DNA of 64,000 nucleotides from Methanolobus psychrophilus R15. GTDB lineage: Archaea > Halobacteriota > Methanosarcinia > Methanosarcinales > Methanosarcinaceae. The notes under the pieces were generated by a model that saw only the letters and a program-made list of their open reading frames with translations, searched no databases and was not told the origin of the DNA. The translations under genes and the position numbers were made by a program. Of this stretch, positions 55,167 to 62,737 are shown piece by piece; the first letter of the stretch is position 1, and each line of letters opens with the position of its first letter. Location of the stretch: assembly GCA_000306725.1 (NCBI GenBank), contig CP003083.1:1364001-1428000 (forward strand), written 5' to 3'.

Positions 55167-56118
55167 AATCAAATGAAAAGTTTGCGAGTATTCTTCTGTA
55201 CTCTTCCTTTGCCTGCTGCACTTTATTCAGATAATGAGCACTTCCCACAGTTGCAGGCGCTCTTCCCTGTATGAAGTCAGCCAGACTCTCAGTGACTCCC
55301 TCTTTGATCATAACATTGAGATGCCACTTGCGGATAGTTTTAGCTGAAACTCTCCTCACTTGTAGTTTCTTGCTTACTGTTTTATATTTATCAGGAGATT
55401 GGAACGATTTTATATCCAGTATGTATGCAGTCGGGAAGAAGATCTGAAAAGTCCTCTTGTTGCCAGAGGAAAACTCAGAGGACGGATAGTGAGCAATGTC
55501 ACCATCGATTACAACTTTTTTCTCATCAAAACGCTGAAGCATTAGATAAAGATGAGCTAATAGGTTTCCCGAACAGATCAACAGCTTGAACAGTATTTTC
55601 AGCTCGCTGGGACAGGACACATATGCCTCGTGTACCTCTTCATCGGTAATGTAAACTTCTGTCACTCCTGACTTGGGGATCTTGACGAAACGCCTCCACT
55701 TTTCGAGTGCGTGTCCTGCTAAGATATCAATCTCTTCATCTTCACAATAATTAAACAGGTTCCATAAGCCACGTGACTCCTTATCCTTAAACTTAAGTTT
55801 TCTGAAGTCGTTGGGCCTATACACATCATTATCCTTGAAGAAGCCCACTAGTGCATTATAATAGATGTTCTTTGTCGGTTTCGAAATGTCCCTGTGCTGC
55901 AACCAGTTTTTAAAAGCGACCTCATTAGAGTTCCAAAAGTGCTGAGGCCCAGTACATTGCACCTGATTATTGAGTGCAGAGTCGCCACTCGTGACGTTTG
56001 CTGGTGCGTTCACGTCGATAGTGCCTGAAATATTCACACGGTGGAGGTCCGGAGTTCGAATCTCCGCGGGCCCACTAACATCTAAAGAGGAGGCTGCTGG
56101 TTCTTGCATCAATGCCAA
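55162..56118 (-). CDS. SSV/SNJ2-like tyrosine recombinase (integrase)
   Basis: A 318-codon frame. The C-terminal catalytic part shows V-S-A-K-T-I-R-K-W-H (Arg-x-x-His) and Q-G-R-A-P-A-T-V-G-S-A-H-Y (Arg, His and probable nucleophilic Tyr), the pattern of archaeal SSV-type integrases. The core-binding domain starts near FKNWLQHRDISKPTKN. The first about 45 residues read through the tRNA-Val copy 56033-56074 (GPAEIRTPDLHRVNISG) and into chromosome; the true start in this integrated form may be one of the in-frame GTG codons downstream. It would recombine the tRNA copies. Confidence 0.82.
   Translation of the reverse strand: MALMQEPAASSLDVSGPAEIRTPDLHRVNISGTIDVNAPANVTSGDSALNNQVQCTGPQHFWNSNEVAFKNWLQHRDISKPTKNIYYNALVGFFKDNDVYRPNDFRKLKFKDKESRGLWNLFNYCEDEEIDILAGHALEKWRRFVKIPKSGVTEVYITDEEVHEAYVSCPSELKILFKLLICSGNLLAHLYLMLQRFDEKKVVIDGDIAHYPSSEFSSGNKRTFQIFFPTAYILDIKSFQSPDKYKTVSKKLQVRRVSAKTIRKWHLNVMIKEGVTESLADFIQGRAPATVGSAHYLNKVQQAKEEYRRILANFSFDL
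56033..56074 (+). repeat. attR-like copy of tRNA-Val 3' half
   Basis: From anticodon loop (TTCACAC) to discriminator A: matches tRNA-Val(CAC) except for one base in the anticodon stem and a different but fully paired T stem (CGGAG / CTCCG). The 5' half is missing. It marks the right border of the first island. Confidence 0.85.
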
Positions 56119-56193
56119 CTGTTTTTCAAGTGATCCAACTCCTGAAGTAATTATGCTGTTATCGCTTGGATATCAAGGATTTCTAGAGGGTCA

Positions 56194-56526
56194 TTAATGA
56201 GTATAATCAATTAATCGTATCGAATCACCTATCTTCTTTTCAATTGCTGTCTTTATCTGTTCGGCATGCGGACAGGCAAATCCAATGGGATTTCCTCGTG
56301 TGATACATGAAGCAAGGGCAATTGTATCAGCTCCACGTCTGACCATTTCAGCAGCCCTCCAAACTGCTTTCTTTCCGGGGCAACCACCGCATGAAACAAC
56401 ACCGATCACTTCAATTTCACCCTCGATGCCCTCGAATGCAAGTTTTTTCTCCTTCATAACCTTCAAATCCGTTGTTGCAGGACATATGTCCTCTGTTTGC
56501 ATACACCTGATCAATCCTACTATCAT
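56194..56526 (-). CDS. CGGC domain protein
   Basis: A 110-residue protein with the C-G-G-C motif (V-S-C-G-G-C-P-G-K-K) that names the family, plus Cys in IRCMQTEDICPATTD, LASCITRGNP and FACPHAEQ. The six or seven Cys probably bind a metal or an Fe-S cluster. Function is unknown; such proteins are common in anaerobes. It points away from the editing-domain gene only by a 72-bp gap on the same strand. Confidence 0.85.
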   Translation of the reverse strand: MIVGLIRCMQTEDICPATTDLKVMKEKKLAFEGIEGEIEVIGVVSCGGCPGKKAVWRAAEMVRRGADTIALASCITRGNPIGFACPHAEQIKTAIEKKIGDSIRLIDYTH

Positions 56527-56598
56527 GATTTCGCCTCTTTCATATTTACAAATATACCTTCGCCAGCAAAACTGAAATGTCCGTCATGTCCAGCCTGT

Positions 56599-57009
56599 TC
56601 AAATCTCAACGAAAACCTTTGCAAGGGATTCACCCTTGACATGGATGGAGAATTGGTAAAGATATCCAAAAGGTACTGTAGAAACGTTTATACCTTTGTT
56701 TCTCAGTTTCTCCTCAATTGATACGATAACTTCCATTGCGAATTCCGGTGATGATTTACTGGACGACAGATGAGCAAAGGAATGTAATACAATTTTATCC
56801 TTGTTTACTTTATTCAAATACCATTTGATGTTCCCCACTGCGCTTTTGACGATTTTGCTCTTTCTCTCTTCGTCTTCTGATTCAGCATGGATGAAAACAA
56901 CAGCAGTATTTTCGATCCTTTCTTCAATTTCGACATCTTCCACGCTTTCAATTGTCTTGCAATGAGTGTCGAACCAAAAATATTCTACATCAAATAGTAA
57001 CAACTTCAT
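56599..57009 (-). CDS. Free-standing archaeal ThrRS editing-domain protein
   Basis: A 136-residue protein from ATG 57009 (ribosome site GGAGTG just upstream; a GTG three codons before is less likely). MKLLLFDVEYFWFD, VLHSFAHLSSSKSSPEFAMEV and V-P-F-G-Y-L-Y-Q-F-S-I-H-V-K-G match the N-terminal editing domain of archaeal threonyl-tRNA synthetase, which removes Ser from tRNA-Thr and has the D-aminoacyl-tRNA deacylase fold. Here it has no synthetase attached. It could edit mischarged or D-aminoacyl tRNAs in trans. Confidence 0.82.
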   Translation of the reverse strand: MKLLLFDVEYFWFDTHCKTIESVEDVEIEERIENTAVVFIHAESEDEERKSKIVKSAVGNIKWYLNKVNKDKIVLHSFAHLSSSKSSPEFAMEVIVSIEEKLRNKGINVSTVPFGYLYQFSIHVKGESLAKVFVEI

Positions 57010-57045
57010 GTGCCCCACTCCTTTTAAAATTGAAAACTGGATAGA

Positions 57046-57351
57046 TTAGGGATATATTGATAGATTCACATCTTTCCCAAAAGCAACATAATTTGCAAAA
57101 TCTGAGCTGATGGCCTTGATAGCCTCTTCCGTTGGCTCGGAATAATACCAGGCTGCATCTTTGTTCACTTTACCATTGACAAATATATCGTAATAATTGA
57201 TCTTTCCCTTTGGAGATGATTTCTGATTCCCATTGTTTTTGAAGTATTCCATATTCAATGTCTCCAGAGCGAAGTATTTTTCTCCGTCGATCATGAAGAA
57301 CTTCTTGCTTTTACCAAGCAGTGCTCCATTCCATTTGATATACCATGCCAT
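57046..57351 (-). CDS. DUF427 domain protein
   Basis: A 101-residue protein from ATG 57351. The pattern W-N-G..L, then MEYFKNN, KGKINYYDIFVNGKVNKDAAWYY and Y-V-A-F-G-K-D-V is the DUF427 beta fold, a small domain of unknown function more common in bacteria. It is 36 bp upstream of the editing-domain gene on the same strand, so the two are probably one operon. Confidence 0.75.
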   Translation of the reverse strand: MAWYIKWNGALLGKSKKFFMIDGEKYFALETLNMEYFKNNGNQKSSPKGKINYYDIFVNGKVNKDAAWYYSEPTEEAIKAISSDFANYVAFGKDVNLSIYP

Positions 57352-57613
57352 TATTACCATAATATCAGTTCCATCATTTTATTATTGCAAGAATAAGGAG
57401 CGGACTTTTTTCATATATACATATTCTGCATATTATATTCATGGCATTACCATTGTCGAAGGCGTTGATAATTCTCTTATCAGTATTTTCTTTGCCTTGG
57501 ATTCAGGAAATCAAGAGTATGGCGGATATACGTAGAAGACATCCTGAAATTAGTATATAACAAGTAATCCTCAAAAGGCTTAATATTGGTTAAGGACAAA
57601 GCCTGAAGAGACC

Positions 57614-58759
57614 ATGCAGCGCTTTAAAACTCTTGAGGATCTCAAAAACTCATATAGTGAGCGTATTCGCCAGATAGCAGATGAAAGAAAATCGGGAAAG
57701 AAATTAGTCGGCACTTTCTGTCTCTTCGTACCCGACGAGATCATTTTTGCAGCAGGGGCTGACCGTGTAATACTCTGCGGAGGCAAGAATGACACGGTAT
57801 CGATAGCGGAACAGTATCTGCCAAGGAACATCTGCCCACTGGTCAAATCTTCTTTTGGCTCAATCATCAATGACGGCTGTTCAGGAGTAAAATCCTGCTC
57901 TCACTTCAGCATGGTAGATATGATCGTAGCCGAGAATACCTGTGACAGTAAGAAGAAGATGTATGAATTACTGGGGGACTACGTTCCAACCTACGTAATT
58001 GATCTTCCTCAAAGACCTGACACTCCTGAAGCCCTTAAATACTTTTTATCTGAGCTCGAAAAGTTCAGAGATGCTATGGAACAGCTTACAGGCAACAAAG
58101 TAACTACCGAAGGATTAAGACAGGAGATCAAATCCTCGAATGAAACAAGAGAGCTGCTTCACAGGCTCTATGAACTACGTAAAAGGGACCCAAGCCCCAT
58201 AAGTGGTTCCCATGTGCTGAAAATCCTTCAAAAGCAGTATTTCTTATCACCAGATAAGCTTAAGGAATACCTCCGGATGCTTATCACGGAAGTGGAGAAC
58301 ATTGAGCCAGAGCAGGTTCACAAGCCCAGGATAATGATCTCCGGTTGCCCAATGCCAGGTGGTAACACTAAAGTAACTGAGATCATAGAGAGCAAAGGCG
58401 GTGTCATTGTTGCAGAGGAAAGCTGCACCGGCACGAGATCTTTCTGGGACCTAATAGATGAGAATAAGGAACCTATGACCGCACTGGCAGAAAGATACAT
58501 AAAAATACCCTGCTCCTGCATGAGCCCCAATGACAGGCGTATAGACAATATCCTCGAACTTGCCAGAGAGTTCAGGGTCAATGGTGTGATCTACTACACA
58601 TTGCAGTTCTGCCACGGGTACAATATCGAAAAACAAAAGATACAGAAAGCGCTGAAGGAGGCCGGGATTCCGATGCTCTCTATTGAGACGGATTACAGTG
58701 ACTCTGACGTTGAGCAGATCGGACTTCGTGTAGATGCATTTATGGAGATGATCTCATGA
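57614..58759 (+). CDS. 2-hydroxyacyl-CoA dehydratase family / double-cubane cluster protein
   Basis: A 381-residue protein of the HgdB/FldC superfamily, single-subunit type. Cluster Cys occur in RNICPLVKSS (about 77), AENTCDSKK (about 115) and TLQFCHGYN (about 337), with SCSHF and SCTGTRSFW as further conserved spots. One-subunit members with a partner activase are double-cubane cluster proteins that do hard low-potential reductions of small molecules. No CoA-transferase is nearby, so an acyl-CoA substrate is not supported. Overlaps the activase by 4 bases. Confidence 0.85.
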   Translation: MQRFKTLEDLKNSYSERIRQIADERKSGKKLVGTFCLFVPDEIIFAAGADRVILCGGKNDTVSIAEQYLPRNICPLVKSSFGSIINDGCSGVKSCSHFSMVDMIVAENTCDSKKKMYELLGDYVPTYVIDLPQRPDTPEALKYFLSELEKFRDAMEQLTGNKVTTEGLRQEIKSSNETRELLHRLYELRKRDPSPISGSHVLKILQKQYFLSPDKLKEYLRMLITEVENIEPEQVHKPRIMISGCPMPGGNTKVTEIIESKGGVIVAEESCTGTRSFWDLIDENKEPMTALAERYIKIPCSCMSPNDRRIDNILELAREFRVNGVIYYTLQFCHGYNIEKQKIQKALKEAGIPMLSIETDYSDSDVEQIGLRVDAFMEMIS

Positions 58760-59517
58760 TCTCAGTGGGAATTGATGCAGGTTCGGCCACAACCAAGGCA
58801 GTGCTTGTCAAAGATGACAGCAGCATTATTCAATCCATACGGCCCACTGAATTTGATTTTGTTTCTGCGGCGGAAAAGGCATACGAAGACGTACTTGGAA
58901 TTGTCGGAATTGACAGAAAAGAAGTCGATCATGTATATTCAACAGGATATGGCAGGAACAGCATAAAATTTGCCGACGGGTCCATCAGCGAGATAACTGC
59001 CCATGCAAAGGGCGTACATCATCTCTATCCAGATGTCGAAGGCATAATAGATATTGGAGGTCAGGACAGCAAGGTAATATCGGTCAACAACGGAAAAGTA
59101 ACTGACTTCCTGATGAACGACAAATGCGCTGCCGGCACAGGCAAATTCGTGGAGTACACTGCAAGGGCACTTGAAGTGCCAATAGAAGAACTTGCAAAGA
59201 TGGCACTTGCTTCAAAATCACCTGCAGGTATAAGCAGTATGTGTACCGTTTTTGCTGAATCGGAAGTTATATCGCTGCGTGCAAAAGGTTACTCAAAAGA
59301 GGATATCGCAGCCGGACTCGTTGAAAGCATTGCCAGGAGGGTCGCTGTCATGGCCAGGCAGATCGGGCTGAAAAGAAATGTAGCTTTTGTGGGAGGAGTG
59401 GCAAAGAACGCCGCCATCAAAGCATCACTTGAGAAGGAATTAGGAATATCACTCTATGTGCTTCCGGAACCGCAGATCACAGGAGCACTTGGAGCGGCAC
59501 TGCACGGTATCAATTGA
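58756..59517 (+). CDS. Dehydratase activase (BadF/HgdC ATPase)
   Basis: A 253-residue ASKHA-fold ATPase. GIDAGSATTKAVL phosphate-1 motif, IDIGGQDSK phosphate-2, and the two bridging-cluster Cys in N-D-K-C-A-A-G-T-G and S-M-C-T-V-F-A-E-S-E-V. A homodimer with one 4Fe-4S cluster uses ATP to drive electrons into the partner encoded just upstream (ATGA overlap). Confidence 0.93.
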   Translation: MISVGIDAGSATTKAVLVKDDSSIIQSIRPTEFDFVSAAEKAYEDVLGIVGIDRKEVDHVYSTGYGRNSIKFADGSISEITAHAKGVHHLYPDVEGIIDIGGQDSKVISVNNGKVTDFLMNDKCAAGTGKFVEYTARALEVPIEELAKMALASKSPAGISSMCTVFAESEVISLRAKGYSKEDIAAGLVESIARRVAVMARQIGLKRNVAFVGGVAKNAAIKASLEKELGISLYVLPEPQITGALGAALHGIN

Positions 59518-59605
59518 ACACATGACTTCTATTTCCCAAATGATAGACTCTGTAGGGATTCTCATTAGAATAACATAGGCAACCCTGATACATTCATTAT
59601 AATCG

Positions 59606-59626
59606 TCGAATCTCCGCGGGACCACT
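59606..59626 (+). repeat. Third copy of the tRNA-Val 3' end
   Basis: TCGAATCTCCGCGGG at 59606-59620, then ACCACT, repeats the last 21 bases of the 56033-56074 copy with one mismatch. It carries the same T-arm variant (CTCCG). The rest of the gap 59518-59693 shows no gene. Confidence 0.75.
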
Positions 59627-59693
59627 CTTATTTCTTCATACTCCTGGAGGTATCGAGAGCAGAGAGTTTTCTTCTACCAATGAATCCTTCTGT

Positions 59694-60548
59694 TCATGCT
59701 TCAAGAAGCCTCATCAATAAAAAAACCAGCAGCCCCAGTGTTGAACCCAGATATATCCAGCGTATATATTTCCTTCCTGCATCCTTCCTGCCATCGGATC
59801 TCAATAATCTAAAAGATGGATAAGCAATCGAAACATCCATTATTGTAATCGGAATCAAATAAATGGCAGGCAGCCACCCAAATATGAAAGGAACGAATGT
59901 CAGCAGAGTCACAAAAAAGAAGATGTAACTGCTTATCTTCAGAGCAGCTTGGTCTCCATATTTGATTGCCAGGGATTTTGAACTGATAAGAAGATCTCCC
60001 TGTGTATCCATAGCATCGGCAGCGATCTCTTCTCCCAGATTAATCAATGCGGCAATCACAGCAAAAAGCCAGACAATATTGTTTAAGGGTAGACCTACAG
60101 ATACGCCTCCATAAATAAACGTCATCCCAACAGAAAAACTCACCATCAGATTCCCGGGAAGGCCACTTTTCTTGTAGTTTCGATTATATAGAAATCCAAT
60201 AATTAGTAAGAGAATTGATAATAGCAATGCTATAGAGCTCATCAAATAGCTAAGCACAAGACCAGAGAGCATAAGACATAGTGACAGCAATAACGCTTCT
60301 GATGTAGTGACAAGGTTTGAGGGGATTGGACGGTCGGGCGCATTGAGCCTATCGGTCTCGACATCAAAATAATCATTTAATACTAAGATCGAAGCTGAAA
60401 TGAAGAATACTGATAAAAAACCCAATGTAGTTTCGTAGGCGGACGCGAACTCACCAAGGGCCAGGATCTGTCCCATTACAACGCATACTCCGGCGGAGAA
60501 GGGGAGTTCAAATCTTAATAACCTTAGAAGCCCTTTTACTTTTTTCAT
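59694..60548 (-). CDS. UbiA family prenyltransferase
   Basis: A 284-residue membrane protein with about eight helices. The two Asp-rich motifs are N-D-Y-F-D-V-E-T-D (about 58-66) and D-A-M-D-T-Q-G-D (about 178-185), which bind Mg-prenyl diphosphate. Members in methanogens include geranylgeranylglyceryl phosphate transferase (DGGGP synthase) and others; this one may be the former, but the acceptor cannot be told from sequence. Monocistronic. The gap 60549-60734 to the cupin terminator has no gene. Confidence 0.85.
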   Translation of the reverse strand: MKKVKGLLRLLRFELPFSAGVCVVMGQILALGEFASAYETTLGFLSVFFISASILVLNDYFDVETDRLNAPDRPIPSNLVTTSEALLLSLCLMLSGLVLSYLMSSIALLLSILLLIIGFLYNRNYKKSGLPGNLMVSFSVGMTFIYGGVSVGLPLNNIVWLFAVIAALINLGEEIAADAMDTQGDLLISSKSLAIKYGDQAALKISSYIFFFVTLLTFVPFIFGWLPAIYLIPITIMDVSIAYPSFRLLRSDGRKDAGRKYIRWIYLGSTLGLLVFLLMRLLEA

Positions 60549-60723
60549 AGTAAGTAATAGATACTATCCATCAAGCTTTTTAAAGAGATGCAATACATAT
60601 GCAGCATCCTGTTATAAATGCTATCGATATAGCTCCGTAGAATCTTCATTTGGGCAATAATTACAGCCTTGGCAAAGATGTCGAGGTCATGTAAAATTTG
60701 CAGAGAATAGGTTTCTACATAGT

Positions 60724-60756
60724 CAAAAACAGAAGCGCTTTATTTTCATAAAGCGC
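60724..60756 (-). terminator. Hairpin terminator of the cupin gene
   Basis: Perfect 9-bp stem GCGCTTTAT (60735-60743) / ATAAAGCGC (60748-60756) with a 4-base loop, followed on the minus strand by TTTTT at about 60729-60725, 48 bp after the cupin stop. Confidence 0.75.
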
Positions 60757-60803
60757 AGCAATTCCCAGCGTGGAACAGATTGTTATCCCCGCTCCTTAGA
60801 ATC

Positions 60804-61202
60804 TTATTCCGTGGTCGTTCCGTCGAAGTCCGCTTCATTGGCTTCGGCTTCTTCCTTGGTGGAGCGAACGATTCCATCCTTGTGATGCGCCGGAGAGTAG
60901 ATTGTATAGAGTTTCAGTTCCTCTGTTGCCGAAGTGTTGATGACGTTGTGCTGCGCGCCTGCTGGCACTACCACTGCCACACCATCAGAGAGCTCATACT
61001 CGTTGCCATCAATTATGCATTTTCCCTGTCCGCTCTCAAAACGGAAGAACTGGTCATTCTCCTCATGAACTTCCATTCCGATCTCTTCCCTGGGCCTGAG
61101 GCTCATAAGTACCAGCTGGCTGTGCTTTGAAGTATAGAGAACTTTGCGGAAATTGTTGTTCTCCAAAGTCGCGTCTTCAATATTAATAGAGAATCCTTTC
61201 AT
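60804..61202 (-). CDS. Cupin domain protein
   Basis: A 132-residue single cupin. Motif 1 (V-H-E-E-N-D-Q-F-F-R-F-E-S-G-x-G) and motif 2 (V-P-A-G-A-Q-H-N-V-I-N) show the metal-binding His/Glu set of small mannose-6-phosphate isomerase-like cupins. I start at ATG 61202, because the upstream in-frame ATG 61238 is inside a TATA box (TTTTATATACA, minus strand, about 61230) that would start transcription right before 61202. Substrate unknown. Confidence 0.85.
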   Translation of the reverse strand: MKGFSINIEDATLENNNFRKVLYTSKHSQLVLMSLRPREEIGMEVHEENDQFFRFESGQGKCIIDGNEYELSDGVAVVVPAGAQHNVINTSATEELKLYTIYSPAHHKDGIVRSTKEEAEANEADFDGTTTE

Positions 61203-61436
61203 ATTCTTAAATGGGGAGTTGATTGTATATAAAATCATTCGAAAGTATAAATCAGTTTTAAAATACTTTTAAACTTTTAGTTATATTGATTTGTTTCATT
61301 ACAGCCTGACTTATCTGGCCATGATAATTAGCATCTACTCATAGACTTGACGCCTGGAGAAAATTTCCCTATCAGACCGGTCATAAAAAGTATTAAAAGC
61401 AATTTTAAAAAATAGATTTAAAGGATATTGAAGGCG

Positions 61437-61646
61437 TTATTCTTCAATGATGAAGTTACATTTCATCTCACTTGGGCCACGACTCTCCATTTCAGCCTGG
61501 TATTCTTCTTTATACCGAGGCAGGTCTGCACTTGCATACTTTGGGAAGACGAGATAGATTTCTTTTTGATATGTCTCACCGTCCGTGGCCACACGGAACA
61601 AGAGTTCGGGCCTGCCACCATCTTTTACTAGATCTGTACTTCGCAT
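61437..61646 (-). CDS. Small conserved-looking hypothetical protein
   Basis: A 69-residue acidic soluble protein with a good Shine-Dalgarno GGAGTGAT 8 bases before ATG 61646. It contains VKDGGRPELLFRVATDGETYQKEIYLVFPKYAS; no motif recognised. The gaps on either side (61203-61436 and 61647-61905) hold no further gene that I can support. Confidence 0.55.
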   Translation of the reverse strand: MRSTDLVKDGGRPELLFRVATDGETYQKEIYLVFPKYASADLPRYKEEYQAEMESRGPSEMKCNFIIEE

Positions 61647-61905
61647 AAATATATCACTCCTTTTCTGTCAGTATGTTTTACGATGAATATCGGCTATCAT
61701 CCACAGAGCCCCCAAAGAGAACTCTTCTTTAGATATAGACTCGATTCAGATAGTATTACATTAAATGCTAACGTATATTAATCAATCTGTTTACAATACT
61801 CAGCCTTTGTAATTATACGTAAACGCACTAATCACACAAGTATTCAAAGTTGCACTCCAAAAACAACAGCTAACTCCTGAATCTTCCAGAACACGCAACC
61901 ATAGT

Positions 61906-62358
61906 CTACACCCACAGGTATTTGCACGGATGGAACTGCGCCTGATCGCCGAAGCGTACCGCACTATAAGTTACAAAAGGCAAGGGCAGGGTTTCCTCGA
62001 AAGAAGCTGGAATATCAGACTTTGAGCTGCCTCTACTTCCCTGTGTATATTTTCCACTGATTCCCTGGAGCCTGCGTAGACGTATGCAGGCTTGCGAAGA
62101 AAATCGCAATCGATACTATGGATTTTATCAAGGGGGCAATCTTCATTATAGCTGCCTGATTTGATTCAGCGTATTGAAGTGCCTGTTGTTTACCAAAAAC
62201 AGAGCAGAAGTAATTCCAACTATGCCGCCTCCGATAATCGCCACATCGACTTCAACGTCTTCCGCCTGGATAGGATAATGAGATTCCGGTGTTGTGGCTA
62301 TTCAGTATTATTCTGGCGTACCAGGCAGGCTGTAATGTGCTTCCTGCTTGCTGGCCAT
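61906..62358 (-). pseudogene. FAD-dependent oxidoreductase, decayed
   Basis: From ATG 62358 the minus strand reads MASKQEAHYSLPGTPE, stop, Y, stop, IATTPESHYPIQAEDVEVD and then V-A-I-I-G-G-G-I-V-G-I-T-S-A, the FAD-binding start of DAO-type oxidoreductases. After about 20 more residues it ends (TAA 62146-62148). Further on, DCDFLRKPAYVYAGS, EVEAAQSL and, in another frame, PASFEETLPLPFV and F-G-D-Q-A-Q-F-H-P continue the same family. So: two nonsense codons, an internal deletion, a frameshift and a missing C-terminal half. Confidence 0.75.
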
Positions 62359-62368
62359 TGGTAACACC

Positions 62369-62530
62369 TTACTGCGTATACGATATCACTATAGTATTAG
62401 CCGGACCTTCGAAAACTGACAGCAGTTGGTAGATTAGTTTGATCTTCCCGTCAATCTCGTCAAAATCGATTCTGTAACCCATGATTGTATCCATGCAGGA
62501 TGCTAGCTTTGCAATTATGGCCTTATCCAT
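62369..62530 (-). CDS. Small hypothetical protein (53 residues)
   Basis: A 53-codon frame, MDKAIIAKLASCMDTIMGYR... ending VFEGPANTIVISYTQ. A TATA box GTATATAAA (minus strand, 62597-62589) lies 59-67 bp upstream and would give a leader of about 38 bases with a GGGGGA that could serve as a weak ribosome site. It sits 10 bp upstream of the decayed oxidoreductase in the same direction. No family recognised; could be a leftover leader ORF. Confidence 0.45.
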   Translation of the reverse strand: MDKAIIAKLASCMDTIMGYRIDFDEIDGKIKLIYQLLSVFEGPANTIVISYTQ

Positions 62531-62737
62531 TGAAAGTTTCCCCCGATGTCCCTGTTCAATACCCTTATTTAAAACATCACTTACAAGGTTTATATACGTT
62601 TTTAATTCTCTTTAAAACAATATTAGCAGACACGTTGAATTGGACAGTCCATACATGAGGGACTTGTACCCGTCACTGCATCCCGACCCTAAGTAATGCC
62701 GCAATTATAATATCCTATCATTCAAAAGATAAAGCCC

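Larger units (their letters stand above)
49652..56074. mobile_element. Integrated genetic element at tRNA-Val
   Basis: A 6.4-kb island bounded on the left by intact tRNA-Val(CAC) and on the right by a copy of a tRNA-Val 3' half (56033-56074) in the same orientation, with a tyrosine recombinase gene at the right border. Cargo: a Fic protein, a cytochrome c lipoprotein, a copper ATPase and remnants of a dehydrogenase and a transposase. No replication gene is visible, so it looks like a reduced element. Confidence 0.7.
56075..59626. mobile_element. Second island behind tRNA-Val
   Basis: 3.5 kb between the second tRNA-Val 3' copy (56033-56074) and a third, shorter one (59606-59626). No integrase remains inside. 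Contents: CGGC protein, ThrRS-type editing domain, DUF427 protein and a dehydratase/activase pair. I infer an older integration at the same tRNA that has lost its mobility gene. Confidence 0.45.

Noticed and set aside
57614-59517. Benzoyl-CoA reductase or methanogenesis marker genes
   Set aside because: Only one dehydratase-like subunit and a 253-residue activase; no multi-subunit reductase and no marker-gene neighbourhood.
61906-62109. Separate 67-residue gene
   Set aside because: Its sequence after residue 30 continues the oxidoreductase family found further upstream, so it is part of that pseudogene.
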